NCBI RefSeq assembly: GCF_004115155.1
Contig: NZ_RDSM01000002.1
Coordinates: forward strand, 1-64,000
Source: Granulicella sibirica
Lineage (GTDB): Bacteria > Acidobacteriota > Terriglobia > Terriglobales > Acidobacteriaceae
DNA length: 64,000 nucleotides
Direction: 5' to 3'
Made by a program: the position numbers and the translations under genes. The notes beneath the pieces are model-generated. The model searched no databases. It was not told the origin of the DNA and saw nothing but the letters and a program-made list of their open reading frames with translations. Positions 17,840-26,534 of this stretch are shown here, one piece after another. Each line of letters opens with the position of its first letter. Position 1 is the stretch's first letter.

Positions 17840-17872
17840 AGACAATGAACATGCAGATTGCGAACATTGTCT
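17840..17872. promoter_or_regulatory. Inverted repeat, candidate LysR operator
   Basis: AGACAATG (17840-17847) and CATTGTCT (17865-17872) are perfect 8-base complements, 17 bases apart, in the 212-base divergent region between the NmrA-like gene and the LysR gene. The placement suits a LysR recognition site; no direct proof. Confidence 0.5.
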
Positions 17873-18009
17873 TAGTAAAGGATGCCTCGACTTAGTGGAA
17901 TCGATATCTACTCAACCGCAAAGCGATATTGCATGAATGCAATTTGGAGACCAGTAACTGTAAGGGGGAACTTCAAGATTAGAGGATCATTACAGACTAG
18001 AATTGCTTT

Positions 18010-18936
18010 ATGGAAGTAGCCGATCTAAATGACATCCGCATCTTTGCTGTGGTCGGACAGGAAGGCACCTTGACTTCCGCCGCGGGGAAGCTCAAGCTGC
18101 CAACCTCGACGGTGAGCAGAGCCCTGACGCGCTTGGAGAAAAGCTTGGGCGTTTTGCTCATCCGTAGGAGCTCCCGAGGGCTTGTCCTTACCGATTTTGG
18201 CAGAGACTATCTGCAGGTATGCCGACGTGCCCTACGCACCCTGAATGAAGGCGGCGAGACTCTCGTTGCCACGCGTGAGAGGCCTGCTGGTCTATTGAAG
18301 ATCGCGTGCCCAAGCACTATGGGGCGCTTTATTTTTGCTCCCTTGCTCAATGAATTTCTTGAACGGTACCCCGATCTAAGGGTTGAAATTGAGCCGTATG
18401 CTCCTGGAGGCGACCACGAATCGCGAGACGATGTTGACATTTTGTTCAAGGTGCGCGTGCCGCGTGACTCTATTCGGCGGCTACGCCCATACCCTGGAGT
18501 GAGGCGAGGACTTTTTGCGAGTGCAGGCTACATCAAGGCCTCCGGCACTCCAGCCCGACCCGAAGACCTTCTCTCGCATACGTGCATTGGGCATGGACCA
18601 TGGAAGTTGAGTCGAGGTAATCAAACGATTAGTCCAAACATTCAGTTTCGAGTCGCCATTATGGACCCTATGGCGCTGATGGAACTCACCTTGAAACACT
18701 TCGGTATCGCAGTACTGCCGGTGTACATGGCAAAGTGGCCTGAAGCGGCCAACAATCTCGTTTCCGTTCTCCCACGCTGGAATTTGCCTTCACTCACGCT
18801 CTGCGCAATTTTTTCAGGTCAATCCCACTTGACTCCGAAGGTTCGGGTTATGCTTGACTTTTTGGGAGAGTACATTGGCACGGCTCGCGATCCGCGGCTG
18901 CATGGGTGTGACTCCAAAGGGATCTTCACGGATTGA
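18010..18936 (+). CDS. LysR family transcriptional regulator
   Basis: A 308-residue LysR-type regulator. The winged helix lies at about residues 5-65 (GTLTSAAGKLKLPTSTVSRALTRLE then LVLTDFGRDYL), followed by a substrate-binding domain with LLKIACPSTMGRFIFAPLL and GIAVLPVYMA. It belongs to the CrgA/AaeR-like branch in which SAAGKLKLPTSTVSR is usual. It is divergent from the NmrA-like oxidoreductase, the normal arrangement for a LysR gene and its target, with an inverted repeat between them. The inducer is unknown, possibly a quinone or electrophile. Confidence 0.92.
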   Translation: MEVADLNDIRIFAVVGQEGTLTSAAGKLKLPTSTVSRALTRLEKSLGVLLIRRSSRGLVLTDFGRDYLQVCRRALRTLNEGGETLVATRERPAGLLKIACPSTMGRFIFAPLLNEFLERYPDLRVEIEPYAPGGDHESRDDVDILFKVRVPRDSIRRLRPYPGVRRGLFASAGYIKASGTPARPEDLLSHTCIGHGPWKLSRGNQTISPNIQFRVAIMDPMALMELTLKHFGIAVLPVYMAKWPEAANNLVSVLPRWNLPSLTLCAIFSGQSHLTPKVRVMLDFLGEYIGTARDPRLHGCDSKGIFTD

Positions 18937-19243
18937 CAACTCGAAAAGATTACCGTTCAGCCGGAAGGCTGATGCTGTGACCTTCAGCATTAGTTGGTGG
19001 GTTTTCTTTAGCGCTAGTTGGCGGTCCAACGGGTATGTTAAGAGTCGACTGAGTTGCCGCACTAGTCGAATCTGAATCTCGACCCAGTGAGTGACACGGC
19101 CTGTTTCGCCAAATGAGAATGCATGGGCTGATTGCTTCCGGGAAGCTGACTACGAGACGCAGAATTATGCGACATCCAATGGTGTCATTGCTCATGCCGC
19201 GCCAACACTTTGACCGACCAGCCAGAGTTTCTATCGTTGCTGT
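18937..19243. other. Intergenic; weak hairpin only
   Basis: A small hairpin TCAGCC-GGAA-GGCTGA at 18957-18972 lies just behind the LysR stop and may end its transcript. No further gene is recognised up to the YciI-like stop. Confidence 0.4.
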
Positions 19244-19585
19244 TCAACCGAGCAAGGCTGACTGATTGGAGAGGTAAAGGGTGAGCGCGATCCGCCCCTC
19301 GTTGACGTTCCAGGTATGCAGCGAGTACGTCACTGCGCCGGACCGGATCAATGGATCCTGCTGGGCGAGCTCATCGGCGACCTCGCGTGAGGCGGCCTCG
19401 ATGATCGTCAGACCGTTTAGTTCGCTCCCATCGGTCGGCCCCGACATGAACACGCGACCGTCCTTCTCGTTGCCGTGCATCCATTCCAAGTGCTCTGACA
19501 GGTGTTCGTGCAGCTTACCGCCGTCCTTCGTGTGCCGCAGCATGGCGTACAAGATCTTTGGGTTTTTTGTGGGCATTTCGGTCAT
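19244..19585 (-). CDS. YciI-like (YCII-related domain) protein
   Basis: A 113-residue protein with a YCII-related ferredoxin-like fold: ILYAMLRHTKDGG at the start, HLEWMHGNEKDGRVFMSGPT in the middle and a TIIEAASREVADELAQQDPL region. The conserved His/Asp pair of the family appears to be represented by the HLEWM and DGRVFMSGP segments. YciI-type proteins are small enzymes or cofactors of uncertain role, often beside regulators. It is two bases behind the MarR gene on the same strand, so the two form an operon. Confidence 0.8.
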   Translation of the reverse strand: MTEMPTKNPKILYAMLRHTKDGGKLHEHLSEHLEWMHGNEKDGRVFMSGPTDGSELNGLTIIEAASREVADELAQQDPLIRSGAVTYSLHTWNVNEGRIALTLYLSNQSALLG

Positions 19586-19587
19586 TA

Positions 19588-20139
19588 TCAGTCTCCTTTG
19601 GAGCGGGACAAAGTTCTTTTGCTTGAAGTGTTTGGTTGGACCCCTGGTGCTCTCGAGTCGAGATGACGGGAGAGCTTACTCTTGAGCAAGCCGTCTGGCG
19701 CGCCGTCTTGTCGCCGCCGTGAGACAAGTTCACCTTCGATGCGCTGCAACGTCGCGATCAGGTGATCGATCTTGGCCGGATCGGCCTCGATTCCTCCCAA
19801 CAGCCGGTACCATTCTTCGCCGAGCCGCCGGCGGGTCTCGGTTGCAAGTGCAGTTGGATAGAGGCGTACCCGCCGAGCATCGTTCGGGTCAACCGTCCGA
19901 TTTACAAAACCTCTTTCCTCAAGGCCGCGCAGCACCCTACTGAAATTGCTGGAAGTAAGAAGGGTGGCCTCAGAAGCAGCGCGCGCGGAAGTGCCGGGGT
20001 TGTGATTGATAAACCTCAAGACGCTGATCTCGATGGGCGTGCCTGTTGGGAACGTCTGATCGCCCGCAGATTGGATCAAGCGCGCGATCGCTAGGATCAG
20101 CTCCGCGAGATCAGAAAGGTGTGTAACGTCGTCGTCCAC
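19588..20139 (-). CDS. MarR family transcriptional regulator
   Basis: A 183-residue winged-helix regulator. The DNA-binding part reads ISVLRFINHNPGTSARAASE, then SSNFSRVLRGLEERGFVNRT and a wing with DPNDARRVRLYPT, the MarR signature. A C-terminal tail of about 40 polar residues follows the dimer helix and is longer than usual. The start is a GTG at 20139 behind GGGAGG. It is followed by a yciI-like gene and diverges from an NAD(P)-binding gene at 20285. Palindromes at 20166-20194 between them are probably its operator. Confidence 0.9.
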   Translation of the reverse strand: MDDDVTHLSDLAELILAIARLIQSAGDQTFPTGTPIEISVLRFINHNPGTSARAASEATLLTSSNFSRVLRGLEERGFVNRTVDPNDARRVRLYPTALATETRRRLGEEWYRLLGGIEADPAKIDHLIATLQRIEGELVSRRRQDGAPDGLLKSKLSRHLDSRAPGVQPNTSSKRTLSRSKGD

Positions 20140-20165
20140 TCGAAATCCTCCCTTCTGAATATAGT

Positions 20166-20194
20166 TATCACATAATAGCTATCGTGTGATAGCT
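20166..20194. promoter_or_regulatory. Overlapping inverted repeats, candidate MarR operator
   Basis: TATCACA (20166-20172) and TGTGATA (20185-20191) form one inverted repeat. AGCTATC (20177-20183) and GATAGCT (20188-20194) form a second, overlapping one. They sit midway between the divergent marR start (20139) and the start at 20285. The arrangement suits autorepression and control of the oxidoreductase. Confidence 0.6.
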
Positions 20195-20284
20195 TTATGA
20201 CTTCAGCACGGAACAAAGTGCTTCGTGAACCTGAACAACGACACCGGATTGGTATCGCAGAACGTTGCTCCAAGGAGGCAGACA

Positions 20285-20926
20285 ATGAGGATTCTCGTCA
20301 TCGGCGCGACCGGCGGCACAGGGAGAGAGATCGTTCTACAAGCGCTAGCTAATGGCTACCAAGTGAACGCATTGGCGCTCTCAGCCGCGGACGCTACGCC
20401 GCTACTCCCTGGAGCTGACATCATTCAAGGCGACGCCTTGGATGGCCAAGCCGTCGCAAAGGCACTGGCCGGGTGTGATAGCGTCATCAGCGCGTTGGGA
20501 ACGAAACTTGCCCTGCTCCACAAAGAGACGCTTCTCTCGACCGCGACGCGCGTCCTGATCGGCGAGATGCACAAGAAGGCCATCAAGCGTCTGTTGTGCA
20601 TCACCGGGATCGGCGCGGGGGACAGTCATGGTCATGGCGGCTTTCTGTACGACCACATCGCTCAGCCGCTGCTCCTTAGCTCAATTTACAAAGATAAAGA
20701 TCGGCAAGAAGATGAGATTCGCAAGAGCGGTCTCGATTGGACAATCGTTAGACCCACCAACCTGACTGACGACCCCGCCACTGGCAACATACGCGCCCTC
20801 ACGGATTTGACCGACTTCCATGGGGGCAGCATCGCGCGAGCGGATGTTGCCCACTTCCTCATCACCGAGCTTGAGGATCGACGCTGGGCTTGCCAATCGC
20901 CGGTAATTACGTCGGGAGTCGCGTGA
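20285..20926 (+). CDS. NAD(P)-binding SDR-like protein (NmrA/BVR-B type)
   Basis: A 213-residue atypical short-chain dehydrogenase with a glycine motif GATGGTG at residues 7-13 and the usual segments CDSVISALG, RLLCITGIGAGDS and LDWTIVRPTNLTD. The ATG at 20285 follows an excellent AAGGAGG site; an upstream in-frame start at 20225 is rejected because it lacks one. Proteins of this type include flavin or biliverdin reductase-B-like enzymes and redox sensors. It is divergent from MarR-YciI and probably derepressed by the same signal. A classical SDR follows 79 bases downstream. Confidence 0.87.
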   Translation: MRILVIGATGGTGREIVLQALANGYQVNALALSAADATPLLPGADIIQGDALDGQAVAKALAGCDSVISALGTKLALLHKETLLSTATRVLIGEMHKKAIKRLLCITGIGAGDSHGHGGFLYDHIAQPLLLSSIYKDKDRQEDEIRKSGLDWTIVRPTNLTDDPATGNIRALTDLTDFHGGSIARADVAHFLITELEDRRWACQSPVITSGVA

Positions 20927-21005
20927 GCGCAAGGCATCACGAACGCCCGACCACGTTTTCGAGTCGGCAGAACACGCAAGCGAATAGGTGAAGGCTAATA
21001 CAGAT

Positions 21006-21770
21006 ATGAACTTTCTTAATAAAGTTGCAGTTGTGACAGGTGCGAGCCAAGGTATTGGAAAAGCCATAGCTACTCGACTCGCCAGCGATGGAGCAACGGT
21101 CGTCATCGACTATAGAGATCAGTCTGAGATGGCTGACGAATTGATCTCGGACCTGAAGGATAAAGGCTACAAAGCAAGCGCTTTTCAAGCCGACATGAGC
21201 AAAGGTGCAGACTGTGACGCACTCATCGAGCACGTGGTCAGTACCTTCGGAGTCATCGATATCTTGGTCAGCAATGCCGGAGTGGAGCATTTCGGCAAGT
21301 TGGAAGATATCACCCAGGAAGATTTCACCCGTGTGTTTTCCATTAACGTCGCCGGACAGCTTTTCGTGACTCAAGCCGCTTCCCGTCACATCCCGTCCGG
21401 CGGGCGAATAGTGCTGACTTCGTCGGTCAGTGCCCGCCGTTCCGTCTTGCACCATACGCTTTACGCCGCTAGCAAAGCTGCCGTTTCAGCAATGGTCCTT
21501 AATCTGGCGCCAGAGCTGGGCGAACGTGGAATCACCATCAACGCCGTTGCACCTGGGGGCACACAAACGAATATGGCAAAAGATGCGGGGAAGCTATATG
21601 TGCGGCCGGGACTGGAAGACCTGCCGTTTGACCGGTTGATGAAAGCCACGTCAGCGTTGCGACGTCTGGCACAGCCGGAAGAGATCGCCGCCGCTGTGGC
21701 GTTCCTCGCCTCTGATGAGGCGTCCTATATCACCGGCAGTACGCTTGCTGTCGATGGCGGAACGTATTGA
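21006..21770 (+). CDS. Classical short-chain dehydrogenase/reductase (FabG-like)
   Basis: A 254-residue classical SDR. The cofactor motif is TGASQGIG (residues 11-18), NAG is present in LVSNAGVEHF, the catalytic Ser lies in VLTSSVSA and the YxxxK pair in LYAASKAAV. The C-terminus ITGSTLAVDGG is typical. It reduces or oxidises carbonyl/alcohol substrates; the substrate is unknown. I chose the ATG at 21006; a GTG at 20988 is possible. It lies downstream of the NAD(P)-binding gene on the same strand and is followed by a textbook terminator at 21783. Confidence 0.92.
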   Translation: MNFLNKVAVVTGASQGIGKAIATRLASDGATVVIDYRDQSEMADELISDLKDKGYKASAFQADMSKGADCDALIEHVVSTFGVIDILVSNAGVEHFGKLEDITQEDFTRVFSINVAGQLFVTQAASRHIPSGGRIVLTSSVSARRSVLHHTLYAASKAAVSAMVLNLAPELGERGITINAVAPGGTQTNMAKDAGKLYVRPGLEDLPFDRLMKATSALRRLAQPEEIAAAVAFLASDEASYITGSTLAVDGGTY

Positions 21771-21782
21771 CACAAACAGCGG

Positions 21783-21805
21783 CCAGGTGAAGTCACCTGG
21801 TTTTT
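21783..21805 (+). terminator. Rho-independent terminator
   Basis: CCAGGTG and CACCTGG form a 7-base stem with an AAGT loop, followed directly by five T. It lies 13 bases behind the SDR stop and should end the 20285-21770 transcript. Confidence 0.85.
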
Positions 21806-22016
21806 AAGTGGGCTTACCAGTCATCGTGTTACCTGAGGATTTTGCTCTCTGAGCTCACTCTGGAGCAAGAACGCTCGATGTTGTCTGCTGCATCGGTGTG
21901 CCTCATAAATTCTGACACACGCATCGCCTCACAATGTTCCTGGATTGGTGCCAAATCGCCAAAGTACCCACCGAGCACTGAAGCGAACGGCCGATACGCT
22001 TCAAATATTAGAAACG

Positions 22017-22200
22017 TCACGGTCGGGCAGAACGGAGAAGCGTCCGGTATACCGTCGGCCTAGAGATGGAGAATAACTCCGCCAAGTCGCTGATCGTGTA
22101 CTGGCCAGTTCCATGCATGCGGCTCAACTCCTTCTGCTGTTTGTCTGACAGCTTAGGCTGTTTGCCCCGGAGTCTGCCTTTTGCGCGAGCGATCTGTGGA
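22017..22200 (-). pseudogene. 3' fragment of a serine recombinase (resolvase/invertase)
   Basis: The last 60 or so codons of a Tn3-type resolvase survive: IARAKGRLRGKQPKLS followed by the C-terminal helix-turn-helix YTISDLAELFSISRPTVYRT. The catalytic domain is missing; upstream the same frame loses all similarity. It is a remnant of a mobile element. Confidence 0.72.
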
Positions 22201-22403
22201 CGGAGCGCCGGGTACAAGAAAAGGACATTCCTCTTTCGGGCGAGACGAAGCAGGGCGCATTCCACCTGGTTCAAGAGGGGAAGATCTCCTTCTTTGTATC
22301 TGCGTAAGAAATCCCCCCGCGGTGAAGATGCCAAACGTTAAGCCAAACCAAAGCGCTTGCGGCATCGCACTGAGAAATCCTCTGTGCCTCGCTTGCGTAC
22401 CTC

Positions 22404-23882
22404 TCACTCAGAAACGCTCTCGAGAGCTCTCAGGGCGGTATCAGGAGCTTGCTCGTTTCTTCGCGCCGCCGAGTGGGGAAGTCTCATCGCGGCGGCGAAC
22501 AAGAAGGCATGGAAAGCGCAGAGAAGAAGAAAAGCCGCTGTGAACGCTCCCTGCGCTGCGTGGCCGGTGTGGGCAGTACCTAATCTCCACCCTAGAAAGG
22601 TCGCACATACAGTCGTAAGAGTCGGGCCACCGATGCGCATGACGATGTTCAGAGTCGTCGTCGCCATTGGCAGGTCTTGCTTCTTTACCGAGGAGTACGC
22701 GGCAGAGATGGAAGGAACGCCAACACTGCTAAGACCGACGCCTCGGATGAAAAGTGCACATGCGAGAATCGCGATAGCAAGCCCGTGACACGCCATGTAG
22801 ACAAAAGGCAAAGTGCCAACAAGCGCCAATAACGCCCCTCCAGCCGATACCTTACGGTTCCCGAACCGTTTCACCCATGTTCCTACAAATGGATAGCCGC
22901 ACATCATGCCCAGACCAAGTGGAGCCAGCAGCAGACCAGTTGCGCTGGGAGAACGTCCCCCGACGCGGATGAGAAAGATAGGAATGAGCATCTGTCCGGC
23001 GAAAGAGGTGCCGTTCGCCATGAATTGAGTAATGGCAGCCGCCGAAAAAGCCTTGCCCTTGAACAAGCGCAGGTCAAGGAGAGCGCGATCTCCCTTTTTG
23101 GTTGCCCACTTGAGAAAACCGATGAACAAGACAATGGAGAAAGCGAGAAACAGAAAACCCGAGCGATCGAGAATGTGATCTGATCCGTAAAGAAACAGCA
23201 CCAGACCAGGAGACAAAAGTGCGAGGCCGAGAAGGTCAAGATCGCGGGGCTTCGTCTCTGCACGATCGTTAGGCAGGAACAGGAAAGCAAGGAAAATCGC
23301 TAAGACGCCGATCGGAAGGTTTACCAGAAAAAGCCATCGCCAGGATGCGAATTGCAGGATCGCACCTGCGATCACTGGGCCCAGGATGGGCGCTATCAAG
23401 ATGGGCATTGCCGCAAAGCCCATCACGCTAGCCATTCGTTTTCCGGCAGCGCGCGCCATCATCATTTGAGCCATCGGCGCCAACAGGCCTCCGCTCATAC
23501 CCTGTAGAACGCGAAATCCAATCAACGAATTCGCGGACCAGGCAAGTCCACAGAACGCTGAAGAGATGGTGAACGCGGATAAGCACCAAAGATAAAGGGC
23601 CTTAGCTCCAAGGCGGTCAACCAGCCAGCCGCTCAGCGGCAGCATCAGCGCTAGTGCGAGAAGATAGCCGCTTGTGACCCATTGGATCGTCGAAAGGCTG
23701 CTGTGTAACGTAGCAGCAAGACTGGAAAGAGAAACGTTAACAACCGTCGCATCCAGTTGCGAGATAAAAGAACCGAGTACGGCGACCGAGCTTATCTTCC
23801 AGATCAAAGGATCAAGGAGATCCGATTCAGCAGAGTCGTCAGTGGGTGTCGGCACTGGAGTCCTCCGGAGAATTACCGCCAT
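22404..23882 (-). CDS. MFS drug efflux transporter (DHA2/EmrB-QacA type)
   Basis: A 492-residue membrane protein with about 14 hydrophobic helices. Helix 1 contains FISQLDATVVNVSL, the DHA2-family motif with a membrane Asp. The motif-A loop reads GWLVDRLGAKALYLW, and motif C-like GPVIAGAILQF and RWLFLVNLPIG are present. Such carriers export drugs, dyes and lipophilic toxins by proton antiport. It is the last gene of a minus-strand operon with a small membrane protein (44-base overlap) and a MarR regulator whose palindromic operator lies upstream. This is a classical substrate-inducible efflux unit. Confidence 0.92.
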   Translation of the reverse strand: MAVILRRTPVPTPTDDSAESDLLDPLIWKISSVAVLGSFISQLDATVVNVSLSSLAATLHSSLSTIQWVTSGYLLALALMLPLSGWLVDRLGAKALYLWCLSAFTISSAFCGLAWSANSLIGFRVLQGMSGGLLAPMAQMMMARAAGKRMASVMGFAAMPILIAPILGPVIAGAILQFASWRWLFLVNLPIGVLAIFLAFLFLPNDRAETKPRDLDLLGLALLSPGLVLFLYGSDHILDRSGFLFLAFSIVLFIGFLKWATKKGDRALLDLRLFKGKAFSAAAITQFMANGTSFAGQMLIPIFLIRVGGRSPSATGLLLAPLGLGMMCGYPFVGTWVKRFGNRKVSAGGALLALVGTLPFVYMACHGLAIAILACALFIRGVGLSSVGVPSISAAYSSVKKQDLPMATTTLNIVMRIGGPTLTTVCATFLGWRLGTAHTGHAAQGAFTAAFLLLCAFHAFLFAAAMRLPHSAARRNEQAPDTALRALESVSE

Positions 23883-24183
23883 AGAAGTGGCCGAAATGGC
23901 GCGCGGCCTGCAAACCCATCAGGAGAAAACCGAATCCGAAGGCAGCCGCGTGGGTTGTGGAACGCAGCCTGAAGTCTCCCACGCGACAGATCAAGACATA
24001 CGAAATGAGTAGATTGAGAAACCCCCACAGCATGTTTACGGTCGAAGAAGAGAGTCCCCTACCGGGCGGCTTGGCAAAGGGGCTTTGAAAGGGACGACCT
24101 GTCATTCCGCTCACGAAATGTGGAATCGTATTGCAGAGGAAGAAGCCACCAAAAAAATAAGAGATGTAATGCAACCATTCCAT
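23839..24183 (-). CDS. Small membrane protein of unknown function
   Basis: A 114-residue protein with about three or four hydrophobic segments (ISYFFGGFFLCNTIPHFVSG at the N-terminus, MLWGFLNLLISYVLI, then AAAFGFGFLLMGLQAARHFG). I do not recognise a named family. It lies between MarR and the DHA2 exporter, overlapping the exporter start by 44 bases, so it is probably translated with it and may assist efflux. The C-terminus is short and acidic. Confidence 0.75.
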   Translation of the reverse strand: MEWLHYISYFFGGFFLCNTIPHFVSGMTGRPFQSPFAKPPGRGLSSSTVNMLWGFLNLLISYVLICRVGDFRLRSTTHAAAFGFGFLLMGLQAARHFGHFYGGNSPEDSSADTH

Positions 24184-24219
24184 TGTTCAACCCGCCTTTT
24201 GTTGAGTAGATCCGCGAAC

Positions 24220-24672
24220 TTAAAAATCGCCAACGCGGTTAAGCAATTCCACCGCGGAGGAGAGCGCTTCCTGTTCTCTGGGTGCGAGCTGTGCATGGAG
24301 GGCTCGAAGGAGCCAGTCCTCACGTGCCACGCGGCCGGTCTTGAGAGACTTCTGAAAGACGGGTGTCAGGGAGAAGATGGTTTGTCGTCCATCGGTTGGA
24401 TCGGGCTCACCGCTCACAACTTTGAGCGTTTCCAAGCTGGCGACCGTTACACGCATCGATTGGTGACGAACGCTTTCGGCCTTCGCGAGGCCCGCAACCG
24501 TTGCGGGGCCATCTCGCTCCAAGCGATGAACGACTGATTTCTGAGCCGAGGTAAAGTCGCCTGGATGCGCCTGCTCCCGAAGACGTCGATTGAGTTTGCC
24601 AATCGAAACGCGGAGTTCACCCGCTAGTGCCGCTAGTCGTGATCCTTCTGAGGCTTTTGAGTCAGTAACCAT
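24220..24672 (-). CDS. MarR family transcriptional regulator
   Basis: About 150 residues. The winged-helix core reads FTSAQKSVVHRLERDGPATV, then RHQSMRVTVASLETLKVVSG and a wing GEPDPTDGRQTIFSLT, all typical of MarR. The start is uncertain: ATG at 24672 or GTG at 24678, neither with a strong ribosome site. It heads the operon with the small membrane protein and the DHA2 exporter and probably represses it through the repeats at 24690-24721. A truncated SDR diverges from the same control region, so that gene may have been a second target. Confidence 0.88.
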   Translation of the reverse strand: MVTDSKASEGSRLAALAGELRVSIGKLNRRLREQAHPGDFTSAQKSVVHRLERDGPATVAGLAKAESVRHQSMRVTVASLETLKVVSGEPDPTDGRQTIFSLTPVFQKSLKTGRVAREDWLLRALHAQLAPREQEALSSAVELLNRVGDF

Positions 24673-24689
24673 AAGCACAGAATAACAGG

Positions 24690-24721
24690 TACACAGTATT
24701 ACTGTACAGTTTTACTGTGTA
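24690..24721. promoter_or_regulatory. Palindromic operator upstream of the marR-efflux operon
   Basis: TACACAGTA (24690-24698) and TACTGTGTA (24713-24721) are perfect 9-base complements. Between them lies a further perfect palindrome, ACTGTACAGT (24701-24710). Related ACAGTA/TACTGT half-sites are thus repeated four times in 32 bases. It is likely bound by the adjacent MarR. Confidence 0.65.
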
Positions 24722-24811
24722 TTGGTTTATATTGAAGTTCTATGACGGAGGCAGAGAACAATGACTGGGTTGAAATCGATGGGTGAGGGTGGCCTATCGT
24801 ATCGACGGGAA

Positions 24812-24921
24812 AGTGGGAACGTCTCGGATACGTCGCTCAGGCGATCGCGTTCCTGCTGCATGATGACTTCATTTCAGAGAAAACATTGATTTGCAACGGC
24901 GGGCTGCGCTTTTCGGCTTAA
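24812..24921 (+). pseudogene. 3' fragment of a short-chain dehydrogenase gene
   Basis: The reading YVAQAIAFLLHDDFISEKTL then NGGLRFSA and TAA is the standard SDR C-terminus. The rest of the enzyme is missing. Upstream at 24761 an ATG behind GGAGG opens a different frame, so an intact start region and the surviving 3' end seem joined by an internal deletion. It diverges from the MarR-controlled efflux operon. Confidence 0.65.
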
Positions 24922-24955
24922 GCGGGTCTATGCTGCCCGCCTTGGAGGCGTGACC

Positions 24956-25156
24956 TTGAAAAGCAAGAATGAAGGTCCTTTATCACCCCACCTTATCCAC
25001 GTCCACGTCTGCCTCAAATGCGGGCGTGCATCGCGGCGGGAAGATCCGGATGGGACGCCTGATGTTGCCGGTGTTTTTCATTGTTCACAATGTGAACATG
25101 AAGGTCCCTTGAACGAGGCGGTGATTGAAGAGACAGACGAGCGTCTCCGCCGCTAG
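24956..25156 (+). CDS. Small zinc-ribbon-like protein
   Basis: About 66 residues with two CxxC knuckles (CLKCGRAS and CSQCEHEG) about 24 residues apart, as in small zinc ribbons. The ends are acidic and charged. The best start is a TTG at 24956 behind GGAGG; a GTG at 24950 lies too close to that site. No family name can be given. It converges with the LysR gene and overlaps it by four bases. Confidence 0.6.
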   Translation: MKSKNEGPLSPHLIHVHVCLKCGRASRREDPDGTPDVAGVFHCSQCEHEGPLNEAVIEETDERLRR

Positions 25157-26088
25157 ACGGCCAATGGAAGCCTCTGCTGGTCGCCGTCGCTCTTCCGTTC
25201 GAACTTCCTCTTAGCTGATCTCACGTACTCGCTGGTCAAACGAGTTCGGTCGTCCGCGCGAGTAATGAGCGTTGTTTTCACCGTAAGGGTTGGTTCATCC
25301 AGAGGGCGCATCGTTAATCCGTTTCGTGCGACCCGCCAAGCGCCAGTGCGAGTCAAGAATGCTACTCCTTCATGCTTGACCACAAGGTGCGCTGCCTCTT
25401 CTGCTGTCGTGAAATATTGAATTTCGCGAGGCGCAATTCCGAGCTCTTTGGCCCGAGAGAGGATCGAATCATGCATCGTAGGATGGACATGTTTTCCAAA
25501 TAGCACCCACACTCGATCATCAAAGTCGTCCAAATATGCGGCTCGCTTTCGCGCGATGGCGTCCTCCGCTTGCATAAGGGCGAATAAGTGATGACTTTCA
25601 AGTTCTAAGAAATTCAGCCGTGAGTTTTCTTCTCCCGCCGCGACGATGGCAATGTCTAATTCGCCCGAACTGACTTGGCGCATCAGTTCTTGCGAGAAAT
25701 GACTGTGAGTATGAACACGCATGGTTGGAAAGAGTGGAAGCCGGACAGAAAGCATCGTCGAAATGATGTACGGGTCAATGTATGGAGAGCTTCCAAAGTT
25801 GACGACGACCTCCGCTCCTTTGGCCGCCGCGCGAGTCAAATGTACGGCGCGTTCCAAATGAAACACCGCGAGTTTCGCGTGTTCAATGAAGACCAGGCCA
25901 GGTTCTGTGACCTCAACTCCTTGGCTGCTTCGCACAAATACTTTGACGCCCAGTTGCGACTCCAGATCCTGTATCTGCTTGGTGAGCCCAGGTTGGGTCA
26001 GATGGAGGCGGGAAGCGGCACGAGAGAAGTTCAACTCATCGGCTAACACGATGGCGGATTGAAGGAGACGAAAATCAATCTGACTCAT
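25153..26088 (-). CDS. LysR family transcriptional regulator
   Basis: A 311-residue LysR-type regulator. The winged helix at about residues 3-60 reads LNFSRAASRLHLTQPGLTKQ with IQDLESQLGVKVFVR, a strong match to the family. The effector domain follows, with VVVNFGSSPYIDPYI and GELDIAIVAAG segments. A basic C-terminal tail (SAKRKFERKSDGDQQRLP) is longer than usual. No divergent gene remains as an obvious target: upstream is the short HTH protein at 26265 pointing the other way. Confidence 0.91.
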   Translation of the reverse strand: MSQIDFRLLQSAIVLADELNFSRAASRLHLTQPGLTKQIQDLESQLGVKVFVRSSQGVEVTEPGLVFIEHAKLAVFHLERAVHLTRAAAKGAEVVVNFGSSPYIDPYIISTMLSVRLPLFPTMRVHTHSHFSQELMRQVSSGELDIAIVAAGEENSRLNFLELESHHLFALMQAEDAIARKRAAYLDDFDDRVWVLFGKHVHPTMHDSILSRAKELGIAPREIQYFTTAEEAAHLVVKHEGVAFLTRTGAWRVARNGLTMRPLDEPTLTVKTTLITRADDRTRLTSEYVRSAKRKFERKSDGDQQRLPLAV

Positions 26089-26264
26089 GGGCCCAAAACT
26101 CCGGACAAGACCTGTGGAACCCCTGCCTCCTAACTAAGATGTGACTGACTTTCTTCTGGGTTGGCCGAAGCACTATTCCGCCGAGTAATAGTTCCCGCAC
26201 AACTTTTCATTGGACGGGAATCGAAAGAGTACACATGCTTAGGCATAGCGTTCGGGAGCGACGT

Positions 26265-26528
26265 ATGAGCCTAGATTATCCGCCACGTAAACCGCCGCAG
26301 TCGGAGCGGCCGCACTCCGTTGCCCTCGAAAGGCATTACTCCGTAGGAGAGGTCTCGGAGATGTGGCATCTCAGTGAGAAAGTTATCAAAAAGATATTTG
26401 AAGGCGAAGACGGAGTGCTCTGGTGGGGACACGGTGAAACCCGTCATAAGCGACCGTATGTAACGCTCAGAATCCCCGAAAGCGTTTTGATTCGAGTCCA
26501 TCATCGGAGACGTACTGCCGCCTCCTAG
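26265..26528 (+). CDS. Small helix-turn-helix (excisionase-like) protein
   Basis: About 87 residues. YSVGEVSEMWHLSEKVIKKI resembles the MerR/excisionase helix-turn-helix, followed by a wing-like GHGETRHKRPYVTLRIPESV region. I prefer the ATG at 26265 behind GGGAG; 26235 is also possible. It converges on the integrase gene, with six bases between their stops. Such proteins near an integrase often act as directionality factors, so a role in excision of the island is plausible but not shown. Confidence 0.7.
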   Translation: MSLDYPPRKPPQSERPHSVALERHYSVGEVSEMWHLSEKVIKKIFEGEDGVLWWGHGETRHKRPYVTLRIPESVLIRVHHRRRTAAS

Positions 26529-26534
26529 CGTGTT

